Of a DNA stretch of 64,000 bases, positions 8,565 to 16,740 are shown piece after piece (the stretch's first letter is position 1; each line of letters starts with the position of its first letter). The translations under genes were made by a program, and so were the position numbers. This DNA comes from Clostridium sp. 1001275B_160808_H3 (lineage in GTDB: Bacteria; Bacillota; Clostridia; Clostridiales; Clostridiaceae), in contig NZ_JADNAT010000004.1 in assembly GCF_015550425.1 (NCBI RefSeq), positions 62,001 through 126,000 on the forward strand, written 5' to 3'. The notes below the pieces were generated by a model. The model ran no database searches. It was not told the DNA's origin and saw only the letters and a list, made by a program, of their open reading frames with translations.

Positions 8565-10115
8565 ATGAATAAACTAAAAGAAGTTCTATATGGAGAAATA
8601 GAAGAATTTAGAAAAGAAGGACACAAATTTTTAAATGGGGAATTAAATGTAATGCAATTTAAACATGCATCTGGAGGATTTGGTGTATATGCACATAGGG
8701 GTGGTAAGGAATTTATGATAAGGCTTAGAATTCCTTCAGGTATAACTAATGTTGATGAGATGTATAAAGTCTATGGCTTTGCGGAAAAGTATGGATTAGA
8801 TAAAATACATTTTACAACACGACAAGCAATTCAATTACACGGACTAAGTATAGATGAAGTTTGCGATTTAATGAAGGAAGCTTTAGATAATGATATATAT
8901 ACTAGAGGTGCAGGTGGTAATTATCCAAGAAATGTTGCTATGTCACCATTATCAGGTGTTGATCCAGAAGAGGAATTTGATGTAACTCCTTATGCTATAG
9001 CTGTAGGAAATTATTTTTTAGAAAGAATATATACTTATAAGCTTCCTAGAAAACTAAAGGTTTCATTTTCAAGCAGTGAATATGATGCAGCACATTGTAC
9101 AGTTCAAGATTTAGGTTTTGTTGCGGTAAATAAGGATGGAAAAAAATATTTTCAAATATATTTAGGTGGAGGATTAGGACAAAATCCTAGAAAAGCAGTT
9201 AAATATTATGATTTAGTTGAAGCAAAAGATGTACTTTATTATGTAGAAGCAATGGTAAGCTTATTTAAAGCTGAAGGAAATTATGAAAATAGAAATAAAG
9301 CGCGTGTTAGATATATTTTAGATAGAATGGGCGAAAAGGATTTCTTAGAATGTTATAAAAAGCATATCGAAGAAGTTATGGAAAAGGGTAATTTAGAAAT
9401 ACAAGTTGAAGATAAGGTTTATAATAAAGAAGGAATAGAAGTAGCAATTAATAATCCAAGAATTATCAAACAAAAACAAACAGGATTATATAGTGTTTAT
9501 CTTCATCCAATTGGAGGACAATTACCTGTTAGTGATTTAAAAGCAATTTTAGATACTATAAAAAACTTTGAAGATGTAGAAATTAGATTAGCTATGACAG
9601 AAGGAGTTTATTTTAGAAACTTAAACGGCAATGAAGCAAAAGAGTTATTAGAATTAACTGAAAACATGGGTGCTAAAACTGATTTCGAACAAAGTGTATC
9701 TTGCATAGGGGTTCCAACATGTCAAATTGGTATATGCAATAGCCAAGGAACTTTAAACTCAATAATGGAATACTTTAAAGAAAAAGAATACAAATCAGAT
9801 GTATTACCAAAAGTTTACATATCAGGATGCGGTAATTCTTGTGGAGTTCATCAAATTGGGGCTATAGGATTTACAGGAAAGAAAAAGAGAGTTGGAGAAA
9901 AGATAGAAGAGTGTTTTGCTATGTCTGCTGGTGGATCATTTGGTGTAGGAAAAACAAACTTAGGAAATCCTTATGGTGATATTCCAGCAAATAGGATTCC
10001 AGAACTTTTATATGAACTTTCTAAAGAAATAGAAGCTAGCAATTTAAAATTTGAAGAATATCTAGAAGAAAAAGAAGAAAGTTTTAAAGAAATAGTAAAT
10101 AAATACGCAGTATAG
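8565..10115 (+). CDS. Ferredoxin-type nitrite/sulfite reductase (siroheme, 4Fe-4S)
   Basis: Members reduce sulfite to sulfide or nitrite to ammonium with six electrons, using siroheme bridged to a 4Fe-4S cluster. The four cluster cysteines are visible as C-x5-C in SCIGVPTC and C-x3-C in GCGNSCGVHQ, within the last third of the 516-residue protein. The two ferredoxin-like half domains have the usual duplicated layout, and the N-terminal half carries the FTTRQAIQLHG block typical of siroheme ligand regions. Sulfite and nitrite use cannot be separated from sequence alone. It is an isolated gene set between dnaJ and tpx, with an AGAGGTGG ribosome binding site. No electron-transfer partner or siroheme synthesis gene lies nearby. 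Confidence 0.88.
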   Translation: MNKLKEVLYGEIEEFRKEGHKFLNGELNVMQFKHASGGFGVYAHRGGKEFMIRLRIPSGITNVDEMYKVYGFAEKYGLDKIHFTTRQAIQLHGLSIDEVCDLMKEALDNDIYTRGAGGNYPRNVAMSPLSGVDPEEEFDVTPYAIAVGNYFLERIYTYKLPRKLKVSFSSSEYDAAHCTVQDLGFVAVNKDGKKYFQIYLGGGLGQNPRKAVKYYDLVEAKDVLYYVEAMVSLFKAEGNYENRNKARVRYILDRMGEKDFLECYKKHIEEVMEKGNLEIQVEDKVYNKEGIEVAINNPRIIKQKQTGLYSVYLHPIGGQLPVSDLKAILDTIKNFEDVEIRLAMTEGVYFRNLNGNEAKELLELTENMGAKTDFEQSVSCIGVPTCQIGICNSQGTLNSIMEYFKEKEYKSDVLPKVYISGCGNSCGVHQIGAIGFTGKKKRVGEKIEECFAMSAGGSFGVGKTNLGNPYGDIPANRIPELLYELSKEIEASNLKFEEYLEEKEESFKEIVNKYAV

Positions 10116-10169
10116 ATATTTAATTAACTACCTTCGCCTTATAGTAGAAAATAATTATGATAATAAATA

Positions 10170-10197
10170 TTTACAAATAATTATTATCGAGTATAAT
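10170..10197 (+). promoter_or_regulatory. Probable tpx promoter
   Basis: TTTACA (10170-10175) and TATAAT (10192-10197) are 16 nt apart, about 70 nt before the gene. AT-rich half-sites nearby recall PerR boxes, but none matches well enough to call. Confidence 0.45.
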
Positions 10198-10266
10198 TTA
10201 AATATATAATTATATGAGATTTTGGAAAAGATAAAATAGAAATCTTAAAGTAAGGAGAAGGGTAAA

Positions 10267-10764
10267 ATGAAACAAGTAAAATTTCAAGGATCACCAATAA
10301 CATTAGAAGGAAACACATTAAGTGTTGGAGATAAGCTACCGGATTTTTCAGTTACAACAAATGATTTAGGAGAATTTACTCTTAAAGATACAAATGGTGT
10401 TAGGGTATTTTTAACAGTACCTTCAATAGATACACCAGTTTGTGATATGGAAGTAAAAAGATTTAATAAAGAAGTAGATAGTTTAGATGGAGTAACATGT
10501 TATACTGTTTCAATGGATTTACCATTTGCTCAAGCTAGATGGTGTGGATCAGAAGGAGTAGAAAAAGTTAAGACTTTATCAGATTATAAGGATAGAAGCT
10601 TTGCTAAGGCTACTGGAACTTATGCTAAGGAATTAGGTTTATTAACAAGAGCATCATTTGTTGTAGATTCAAATGGTATTGTAACTTTTGTTGAATATCT
10701 TGATGAAATAACAAGTGAACCAAGTTATGATAAAGTTTTAGAAGCAGCTAAAGCAGCAAAATAA
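10267..10764 (+). CDS. tpx: Thiol peroxidase Tpx
   Basis: An atypical 2-Cys peroxiredoxin that reduces hydrogen peroxide and alkyl hydroperoxides with thioredoxin. The peroxidatic cysteine is in PSIDTPVCDMEVKRF near residue 60, and the resolving cysteine is in AQARWCGSEG near residue 94; both are conserved. The closing VEYLDEITSEPSYD block is also typical. The 165-residue length is normal, and there is no signal peptide. It is a single-gene unit with its own promoter and terminator and a TAAGGAG ribosome binding site. In an anaerobe it should serve oxidative stress defence. Confidence 0.96.
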   Translation: MKQVKFQGSPITLEGNTLSVGDKLPDFSVTTNDLGEFTLKDTNGVRVFLTVPSIDTPVCDMEVKRFNKEVDSLDGVTCYTVSMDLPFAQARWCGSEGVEKVKTLSDYKDRSFAKATGTYAKELGLLTRASFVVDSNGIVTFVEYLDEITSEPSYDKVLEAAKAAK

Positions 10765-10773
10765 TATATATTA

Positions 10774-10818
10774 AAAATTAAAAGTATTTGGGTTTACCAA
10801 ATACTTTTAATTTTTATA
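10774..10818 (+). terminator. Terminator of tpx
   Basis: An 18-bp stem (10774-10791 with 10797-10814) whose right arm ends in TTTTAATTTTT. Confidence 0.9.
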
Positions 10819-10927
10819 TTTTATTTAAAAGGAATTAATTACTTTAGTTTTAAATATAGACAGAAAGTTAACATAAGTGTAAAATAATAAATTAGTCAAA
10901 GTATGTTTGAAAGGACTGATTTAATAA

Positions 10928-11869
10928 ATGCAAGGAACTTGGATAGAGGTTAGAGTTATAACTAAAAGTGAGGCGCTAGAACCTGTTTCTGGAATATTTT
11001 ATGGATTAGATTGTAAAGGAGTTGCAATTGAAGATCCAAATGACATATTAGAAAGAGAACAAGGACCATTAACTTGGGATTTTGCAGATATCAATGTATT
11101 AGAACATAAAGGAAAAGTTGCAGTAGTTAAAGCTTATTTTTCAGAAGAAGATAATATAGATGAGATAATAAATTATGTAAATGAAAAAATGAGTGAAATT
11201 AAGGAACTTGGAATTGATACAGGAGTAGCTAAAGTAGAAAGTGAAAAAATGTTTGAAGAAGACTGGGCTAATACATGGAAAAAGTATTATAAGCCAACTA
11301 AGGTTGGAGAAAAGATAGTTGTAAAGCCTATATGGGAAGAATATGATGCCAAGGGGGAGGAACTAGTAATAGAGCTTGATCCTGGTATGGCATTTGGAAC
11401 AGGTACACATGAAACAACAAGAATGTGTATGCAATCTTTAGAAAAGTATGTAAAGGAAGATAGTACTGTTTTTGATGTTGGATGTGGATCAGGAATTCTT
11501 GCTATAGCAGCAGCAAAACTTGGTGCTAAAATGGCTGTTGGAGTTGATTTAGATCCAGTTGCAGTTGAATCTGCTAAAGAAAATGTTGGATATAATAATT
11601 TAGATAATATACAAATACTATATGGTAATTTAGTAGAAGTAATTGATGGGAAAGCAGACATAGTTGTTGCTAATATAATTGCAGAAGTTATATGTATATT
11701 AACAGAAGATGTAAAAAGAGTTTTAAAGGATAATGGATACTTTATTACTTCTGGAATAATACATGATAGGGTAGATATGGTTACTAAAAAGCTTGAAGAA
11801 ACTGGCTTTGAAGTAGTAGAGATAAATAAAGATGGGGAATGGAACTGTATAGTTGCCAAAGTAAAATAG
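10928..11869 (+). CDS. prmA: Ribosomal protein L11 methyltransferase PrmA
   Basis: PrmA uses S-adenosylmethionine to methylate lysines and the N-terminus of ribosomal protein L11. The 313-residue protein has the N-terminal substrate-recognition domain, then the linker with [16 protein letters not shown], the SAM-binding motif [18 protein letters not shown], the acidic ribose-binding DLDP, and [10 protein letters not shown] in the catalytic loop position. The ATG at 10928 follows AAAGGA. It begins a tight run with rsmE (18-nt gap) and mtaB, a conserved grouping of translation-apparatus modification genes downstream of dnaJ. Confidence 0.96.
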   Translation: MQGTWIEVRVITKSEALEPVSGIFYGLDCKGVAIEDPNDILEREQGPLTWDFADINVLEHKGKVAVVKAYFSEEDNIDEIINYVNEKMSEIKELGIDTGVAKVESEKMFEEDWANTWKKYYKPTKVGEKIVVKPIWEEYDAKGEELVIELDPGMAFGTGTHETTRMCMQSLEKYVKEDSTVFDVGCGSGILAIAAAKLGAKMAVGVDLDPVAVESAKENVGYNNLDNIQILYGNLVEVIDGKADIVVANIIAEVICILTEDVKRVLKDNGYFITSGIIHDRVDMVTKKLEETGFEVVEINKDGEWNCIVAKVK

Positions 11870-11887
11870 TTTTAAGGAGAATGAACA

Positions 11888-12640
11888 ATGCATAAATTTT
11901 TTACTCCTAAAGAAAATTTTATAGACAATAAAGCCAAAATCTTAGGTGATGATGTAAAACATTTATATAAAGTATTAAGGCTAAATGAAGGGGATAAAAT
12001 AGTCTTAAATAATTGTGCTGGTGAAGAATTTTTAGCTACTATTTCATCTATAACAAAGCAAGAAGTACTTGTTGAAATAGAAGAAAAACTTCAAATAAAC
12101 AATGAAAGTAGTGTAAAGATATATTTATTTCAAGGATTGCCAAAGGCGCAAAAGATGGATTTAATAGTACAAAAAGGTACAGAGCTTGGAATTACTGAGT
12201 TTATACCAACTTTAACAGAAAGAGTTGATATAAAGCTAAAAGGCGATTTTAAAAAGTTAGATAGACTAAATAGAATAGCTTTAGAAGCAGCTAAGCAAAG
12301 TAAAAGAAGTTTAATTCCAAATGTAGTGGAGCCAATAACTTTTAATGAAGCTTTAGATAAAATGAAGAATTTAGATTTAGTTATAGTTCCATATGAAAAC
12401 GCAGAAAACTTTGGAATTAAAACTTTATTTAATAGCACTGATATTGATAAGACTAAAATAAAAACTGTTGGAATACTAGTTGGTCCTGAAGGTGGATTTG
12501 AAGAAGATGAAATAAATAAACTAAAAGAAAATGGTGCTTATATAGTAACTTTAGGAAGTAGAATCCTTAGAACAGAGACAGCAGGTTTTGTAGCTACTTC
12601 TTTAGTTCAATATGAGCTAGGAGATTTAGGAGGAAATTAA
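11888..12640 (+). CDS. rsmE: 16S rRNA m3U1498 methyltransferase RsmE
   Basis: A SPOUT-class methyltransferase that methylates N3 of U1498 in 16S rRNA. The N-terminal PUA-like segment (HLYKVLRLNEGDKIVLNN) is followed by a trefoil-knot domain with LFQGLPKAQKMDLIVQKGTELG, LVGPEGGFEEDEI and LGSRILRTETA, all diagnostic. The 250-residue length is normal. The AAGGAG ribosome binding site is well placed. Only two bases separate its stop from the mtaB start, which implies translational coupling. Confidence 0.96.
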   Translation: MHKFFTPKENFIDNKAKILGDDVKHLYKVLRLNEGDKIVLNNCAGEEFLATISSITKQEVLVEIEEKLQINNESSVKIYLFQGLPKAQKMDLIVQKGTELGITEFIPTLTERVDIKLKGDFKKLDRLNRIALEAAKQSKRSLIPNVVEPITFNEALDKMKNLDLVIVPYENAENFGIKTLFNSTDIDKTKIKTVGILVGPEGGFEEDEINKLKENGAYIVTLGSRILRTETAGFVATSLVQYELGDLGGN

Positions 12641-12642
12641 TA

Positions 12643-13947
12643 ATGAAAGTTGCATTTTCTACATTAGGATGTAGAGTTAACGTATATGAATCAGAAGCAA
12701 TGGCTGAAAAGTTTATAAGAGAAGGCTATGAAGTTGTGGATGCTAGTGAAGCAGCTGATGTATATGTAATAAATACTTGTACTGTTACTAATATGGGTGA
12801 TAAAAAATCAAGACAAATTATAAGTAGAGCAAGAAGATTGAATGAGAATGCTACAGTAGCAGTTGTAGGATGTTATTCACAAATTGCACCTAAAGAAGTT
12901 TCAGAAATACCAGGAGTAGATGTAGTTCTTGGAACAAGAAATAAAGGCGATGTTGTTTACTATGTAAATAAGGCTAGAGATGAAGGAAAGTCACAAGTTC
13001 ATGTTGAAGGTGTGCTTAAAAATAGAAAGTTTGAAGAATTAAATATAGAAGAATATCAAGATAAAACAAGAGCATTCTTAAAAATACAAGATGGATGTAA
13101 TAGATTTTGTACATATTGTATCATTCCATATTCAAGAGGATCAGTATGTTCAAAAGATCCTAAGAAAGTATTAGAAGAAGTTAATAAATTAGCGGAGCAT
13201 GGATTTAAAGAAATAATATTATCTGGAATACATACAGCTTCTTATGGATTAGATTTAGAAGGAAGTGTAAACTTAATAGACATAATAGAAGAGATAGAAA
13301 AAGTAGAAGGAATAGAAAGAATAAGAATAGGATCAATTGAGCCTGCATTCTTTACTCCTGAAGTTATAGAAAAGATAAAGAAGTTTAAGAAGTTATGCCC
13401 ACATTTCCATTTATCACTACAAAGTGGATGTGATGCTACACTTAAGAGAATGAATAGAAGATATACAGCACAAGAATATGCTGATTCAGTAAATTTATTA
13501 AGAGAAACTATGCCTGATGTATCTATAACAACAGATGTAATAGTTGGGTTCCCAGGAGAAACAGAAGAGGAATTTAATGAAACATATGAATTCTTAAAAA
13601 ATATTAAGCTTACTAAAACTCACGTATTTAAATATAGCCCAAGAAAAGGGACTAAAGCTGCAGATATGCAAGATCAAGTTGATGGAAGTATAAAGGAAAA
13701 AAGAAGTAAGTTATTAATAGAATTAAGCAATAAAAATGAAAAAGAATTCATAGAAAAATTCATAGGAAAAGAAATGGATGCACTTATAGAAACAGAAGTA
13801 AAAGGTAAAGATGGTATCTATGAAGGATATACAAGAAACTATATAAAGGTTCAAGTACCATGTACATGTGCAGATGTTACTGGTAAAATAGTTGATATAG
13901 AAATTATAGAAGTAGAAAATGAAATAGGAATAGCAAAACTGTTATAG
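12643..13947 (+). CDS. mtaB: tRNA t6A37 C2-methylthiotransferase MtaB
   Basis: Radical SAM enzyme that converts t6A to ms2t6A at position 37 of ANN-decoding tRNAs. The N-terminal methylthiotransferase domain supplies three cluster cysteines (LGCRVN, NTCTVTN, VGCYSQ). The radical SAM motif is CNRFCTYC near residue 150, and a C-terminal TRAM domain covers roughly the last 65 residues. The LGCRVN form, with NTCTVTNMGDKKSRQ, favours MtaB over MiaB or RimO. The 434-residue length fits. It is the last gene of the prmA-rsmE-mtaB run, and no clear terminator follows. Confidence 0.95.
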   Translation: MKVAFSTLGCRVNVYESEAMAEKFIREGYEVVDASEAADVYVINTCTVTNMGDKKSRQIISRARRLNENATVAVVGCYSQIAPKEVSEIPGVDVVLGTRNKGDVVYYVNKARDEGKSQVHVEGVLKNRKFEELNIEEYQDKTRAFLKIQDGCNRFCTYCIIPYSRGSVCSKDPKKVLEEVNKLAEHGFKEIILSGIHTASYGLDLEGSVNLIDIIEEIEKVEGIERIRIGSIEPAFFTPEVIEKIKKFKKLCPHFHLSLQSGCDATLKRMNRRYTAQEYADSVNLLRETMPDVSITTDVIVGFPGETEEEFNETYEFLKNIKLTKTHVFKYSPRKGTKAADMQDQVDGSIKEKRSKLLIELSNKNEKEFIEKFIGKEMDALIETEVKGKDGIYEGYTRNYIKVQVPCTCADVTGKIVDIEIIEVENEIGIAKLL

Positions 13948-14101
13948 AATTGATAGGTTACAATGCATAATGGATAATTAAGGTGATAATTTAACTTTGT
14001 TAAATTATTGGAATAATTATTATATTTTATATAAAAATAAGTTTATAATCAAATTATATCGAAATTATTAATTATCAATTGTCAATTAATCATTATCAAT
14101 T
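13948..14101 (+). repeat. Intergenic repeat tract with inverted ends
   Basis: The spacer between mtaB and the HIT gene begins with AATTGATA and ends with two copies of ATTATCAATT (14071-14080 and 14092-14101), whose reverse complement matches the start. Inside are CAATGCATAATGGATAATTA and further CAATT-type words. Size and ends suggest a degenerate MITE-like element, but no target duplication could be defined. Confidence 0.4.
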
Positions 14102-14119
14102 AAAGAAAGGGGTGAATTT

Positions 14120-14461
14120 ATGGATTGCATTTTTTGCAAAATTATAAATGGGGAAATACCAAGTAAAAAGATTTATGAGGATGAAAAGGTCATAGCTTTT
14201 CATGATATAAGTCCTGAAGCTCCTATGCATTTTTTAGTTATACCTAAGAAGCATATACAAAGTGTAAATGAATTAAATGAAGAAAATTCAAATATTATTT
14301 CACACATTTTCTTAGTTATTAATAAACTAGTAAAGGAGCTAAATATAGCTGAATCAGGATATAGAATTGTTAATAACTGTGGAAAAGATGGTGGTCAGAC
14401 AGTTGACCATATTCATTTTCATGTGCTAGGACAAAGAGAATTAAAATGGCCACCAGGCTAA
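14120..14461 (+). CDS. HIT family nucleotide-binding protein
   Basis: A 113-residue histidine-triad protein of the HinT type, which hydrolyses AMP-N or AMP-S linkages such as adenosine phosphoramidates. The triad HIHFHVLGQ lies near the C-terminus and is preceded by NCGKDGGQTVDH. The N-terminus MDCIFCKIINGEIPSKKIYED and the ending ELKWPPG are characteristic of HinT. There is a strong ribosome binding site, AAAGGGGTG. It is followed within about 20 nt by the rpsU promoter and no obvious terminator separates them. Confidence 0.94.
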   Translation: MDCIFCKIINGEIPSKKIYEDEKVIAFHDISPEAPMHFLVIPKKHIQSVNELNEENSNIISHIFLVINKLVKELNIAESGYRIVNNCGKDGGQTVDHIHFHVLGQRELKWPPG

Positions 14462-14481
14462 AGAGTTTTTTATCTCAGAGG

Positions 14482-14510
14482 TTGACTTTAAGATGTGCCT
14501 ATTGTATAAT
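14482..14510 (+). promoter_or_regulatory. Promoter of rpsU
   Basis: TTGACT (14482-14487) and TATAAT (14505-14510) are separated by 17 nt, giving a leader of about 65 nt. The leader contains AGCT/AAATT inverted segments (about 14532-14563) that could fold just before the GGAGGGAGGG ribosome binding site. Confidence 0.8.
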
Positions 14511-14581
14511 ATAGCGTGTGTTATTAAGCCCGTAGCTGAGTTAAATTAATTAATTTGAGCTAGCGGAGGGAGGGATAATAG

Positions 14582-14758
14582 ATGTCAGAAATAAAAGTTG
14601 GAGAAAACGAAACACTTGAAAGTGCATTAAGAAGATTCAAGAGAAAATGCGCTAGAGCTGGAGTTCTTTCAGAAGTTAGAAAGAGAGAACACTATGAAAA
14701 GCCAAGCGTGAAGAGAAAGAAAAAATCAGAAGCTGCTAGAAAGAGAAAATTCAAGTAG
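14582..14758 (+). CDS. rpsU: 30S ribosomal protein S21
   Basis: A 58-residue protein of the small ribosomal subunit involved in initiation. It reads [19 protein letters not shown], then [22 protein letters not shown], and ends in a strongly basic tail ([15 protein letters not shown]), all as in S21. The ATG at 14582 follows the very strong GGAGGGAGGG. It has its own promoter in the spacer after the HIT gene. In many clostridia yqeY follows immediately, but that gene is not found here. Confidence 0.96.
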   Translation: MSEIKVGENETLESALRRFKRKCARAGVLSEVRKREHYEKPSVKRKKKSEAARKRKFK

Positions 14759-15134
14759 GAACTATTTTGGTTTGAAATTTTAATAGAACTTAATTAGAAG
14801 CTATTATTGGAGGCTACAATTTATCCAATAACTCTGAATGTATTATTTATAATACATTAAGGTTGAGGACTATAGTTATATATTTTAGCAAAAATAAGTG
14901 TAAGAATTATTATACTTGAATTAAAGGGAATAAACAGGATTTAATTAATTGGATATTCTAAAGAAGTAGATCTTGTTATAGTACCTTCCTCAGCAGTTAT
15001 AAAAGAAAAAATAAAATTATTAAAGGAACGGCTACACCATAGGTGTTAATAACATTTAAGATATAGCTAGGTTTTAATTAGCTTAGTTATGACAAATTAA
15101 AGTCAATTTATAATAAGAATATTAACTAATAAAT

Positions 15135-15176
15135 AAAGCAAAAGGAACTTATTTAGTTCCTTTTGCTTTTTTTTTA
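15135..15176 (+). terminator. Strong terminator before yqfC
   Basis: A perfect 15-bp stem (15135-15149 with 15155-15169) with a 5-nt loop ends in a run of T. It lies about 380 nt beyond the rpsU stop. Confidence 0.93.
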
Positions 15177-15238
15177 TTCAGAAATATATTTTATAAGGCA
15201 TTGAAATTCTGACTTTATAAACTCAAATAAATTATAAG

Positions 15239-15267
15239 TAATTTTCTGTATATCTTTATCATAAAGT
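15239..15267 (+). promoter_or_regulatory. Possible sigma-E sporulation promoter of yqfC-yqfD
   Basis: TAATTTT (15239-15245) and CATAAAGT (15260-15267) are 14 nt apart, close to the mother-cell sigma-E consensus KMATATT-N14-CATACAHT. yqfC and yqfD belong to the sigma-E regulon in Bacillus subtilis, which agrees. Confidence 0.4.
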
Positions 15268-15298
15268 ACTATTAGGAAAGATATAAGGAGAGAAGATT

Positions 15299-15577
15299 AT
15301 GCAAAGAAAAATGGAGAAGAGCAGAGAAATAATAGCAGAAACTTTTGACTTACCTAAAGATATAGTTTTAAATGTTCCTAAAATAACTATTATAGGAAAT
15401 GATGAAATAACAATAGAAAATCATAAAGGAATAATACTATTTGAGAGAAATATTATAAAAGTAAATACAAAAGTAAAGACAATTAATATTGAAGGTGAGA
15501 ATTTTGAAATACTTTATATTGGAGACTCTACAATAACAATTAGCGGAAAATTTAAATCTATATCATACGAGGTGTAA
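15299..15577 (+). CDS. yqfC: Sporulation protein YqfC
   Basis: A 92-residue member of the YqfC/YabP family of sporulation proteins made in the mother cell; biochemical function unknown. Family marks are the start KSREIIAETFDLPKDIVLNVPKITIIGN and the repeated short beta strands (ITIENHKGIILFE, TINIEGENFEILYIG, ITISGKFKSISYE). No signal peptide is visible. It has an AAGGAGAG ribosome binding site and is separated from yqfD by a single base, so the two are co-translated. Confidence 0.92.
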   Translation: MQRKMEKSREIIAETFDLPKDIVLNVPKITIIGNDEITIENHKGIILFERNIIKVNTKVKTINIEGENFEILYIGDSTITISGKFKSISYEV

Positions 15578-15578
15578 T

Positions 15579-16718
15579 ATGGCAACAGGAGTTTTTGATA
15601 GTGGAAAAGTAGTAGTTGAAGTTAACATATTAAAACCAGAAAGACTTTTAAACATATTGTGGAGCGAAAATATAAATGTTATAAATGTTAAGAGGATAGA
15701 TATAGCAACGATTAGAGTAACAATTGATTATAATGATTATAGTGTTTTAATGGATGCTGTAAAAAGATTGAATGGAAAAAGTAGAGTTGTAGGAAGTACT
15801 GGTATCTTATTTTTTATAGGAAAATTAAAGAGTAAATTGTTTTTAGCCATAGGAGGAGGAATATTTATAGTAATGTTATTATATCTTTCTACTTATGTAT
15901 GGAGTATAGAAATAACTACTAAAAAGAATGTATCACCTTATGAGTTAAGACAACAATTATATGAAATAGGAATAAAGCCAGGAATAAGCAAAGATAAAAT
16001 AGATGTTAAAGATGTAGAGAAGAAACTAGAGGACGTGAATTCAGATATTTTATGGTTAAGAGCCAGAATAGAAGGTTCAACACTTAAGATATTTATAGAA
16101 GAGAAGGTAAATCCGCCAGAAGTTAAAGAAGCAAAACAAGGGAATTTAGTTGCAAAGATGGATGGGGAAGTAAGTAGGGTTTACGCTTTTTCTGGTAGAT
16201 CAGCAGTTCATGTTGGAGATATGGTTAAAGCTGGGGATGTCGTTATAGAAGGAATTAACGGTAAAGAGGAAGATCCATATGAAGTTGTACCAGAAGGTGT
16301 AGTGATGGCAAATACTTTTTATGAAAAGAGTATGACTACTAAAGTAGAGGGAACAGAACTAAAAAGAAGTGGTGAGAAAGATAGTGATATATATATAGAA
16401 ATATTAGGAAAAAAAATTTATCTGAAAAAAGCTATAAAAGATTTTGAAGAGTATGATAAAATAGAAGAGAGTGGAAAAATTATAAAGAAGGACAATTATT
16501 TTGAAAAGAAAGAGTTTCCGGTTACATACACAAAAGAAGAGGCAATTGATAATGCAGTAAAGCAATTAGAGGAATCTCTTTATAATAATTTAACTAGAGA
16601 GGCTAAAGTGGTCGATAGAATAATAAGCACAAAGGACAGTTCTGATGGGAATATAATAGTAAATGTAGTATTTGTTGTAGAACAAAATATAGTAAATAAT
16701 GAGCCAGTAGATTATTAA
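15579..16718 (+). CDS. yqfD: Sporulation protein YqfD
   Basis: A 379-residue membrane protein of the mother-cell sporulation programme. One transmembrane helix is clear near residues 86-107 (KLFLAIGGGIFIVMLLYLSTYV). A short cytoplasmic region comes first, and a large outer domain follows with the YqfD-typical KPGISKDKIDVKDVEKKL and DILWLRARIEGSTLKIFIEEKV blocks. The ribosome binding site GAGGTG lies within the end of yqfC. Its place before pgpH matches other endospore formers. Confidence 0.93.
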   Translation: MATGVFDSGKVVVEVNILKPERLLNILWSENINVINVKRIDIATIRVTIDYNDYSVLMDAVKRLNGKSRVVGSTGILFFIGKLKSKLFLAIGGGIFIVMLLYLSTYVWSIEITTKKNVSPYELRQQLYEIGIKPGISKDKIDVKDVEKKLEDVNSDILWLRARIEGSTLKIFIEEKVNPPEVKEAKQGNLVAKMDGEVSRVYAFSGRSAVHVGDMVKAGDVVIEGINGKEEDPYEVVPEGVVMANTFYEKSMTTKVEGTELKRSGEKDSDIYIEILGKKIYLKKAIKDFEEYDKIEESGKIIKKDNYFEKKEFPVTYTKEEAIDNAVKQLEESLYNNLTREAKVVDRIISTKDSSDGNIIVNVVFVVEQNIVNNEPVDY

Positions 16719-16740
16719 AAACAAAAGGGATTAGAGGGTG

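Larger units (their letters stand above)
14759..15298 (+). other. Long noncoding stretch between rpsU and yqfC
   Basis: There is no intact ORF with a ribosome binding site in these 540 nt. Two hairpins sit in tandem: TTATTGGA (14804-14811) with TCCAATAA (14824-14831), and a 9-bp stem with a 4-nt loop at 14837-14858. From about 14945 to 15046 a frame is open and reads GYSKEVDLVIVPSSAV before ending in LHHRC; it has no start signal, and I could not place it in a family. A strong terminator closes the region. It may be a long 3' UTR, a small RNA locus or decayed coding DNA. Confidence 0.5.

Noticed and set aside
11287..11859. 190-codon minus-strand ORF within prmA
   Set aside because: It is a shadow of the clearly conserved prmA reading frame.
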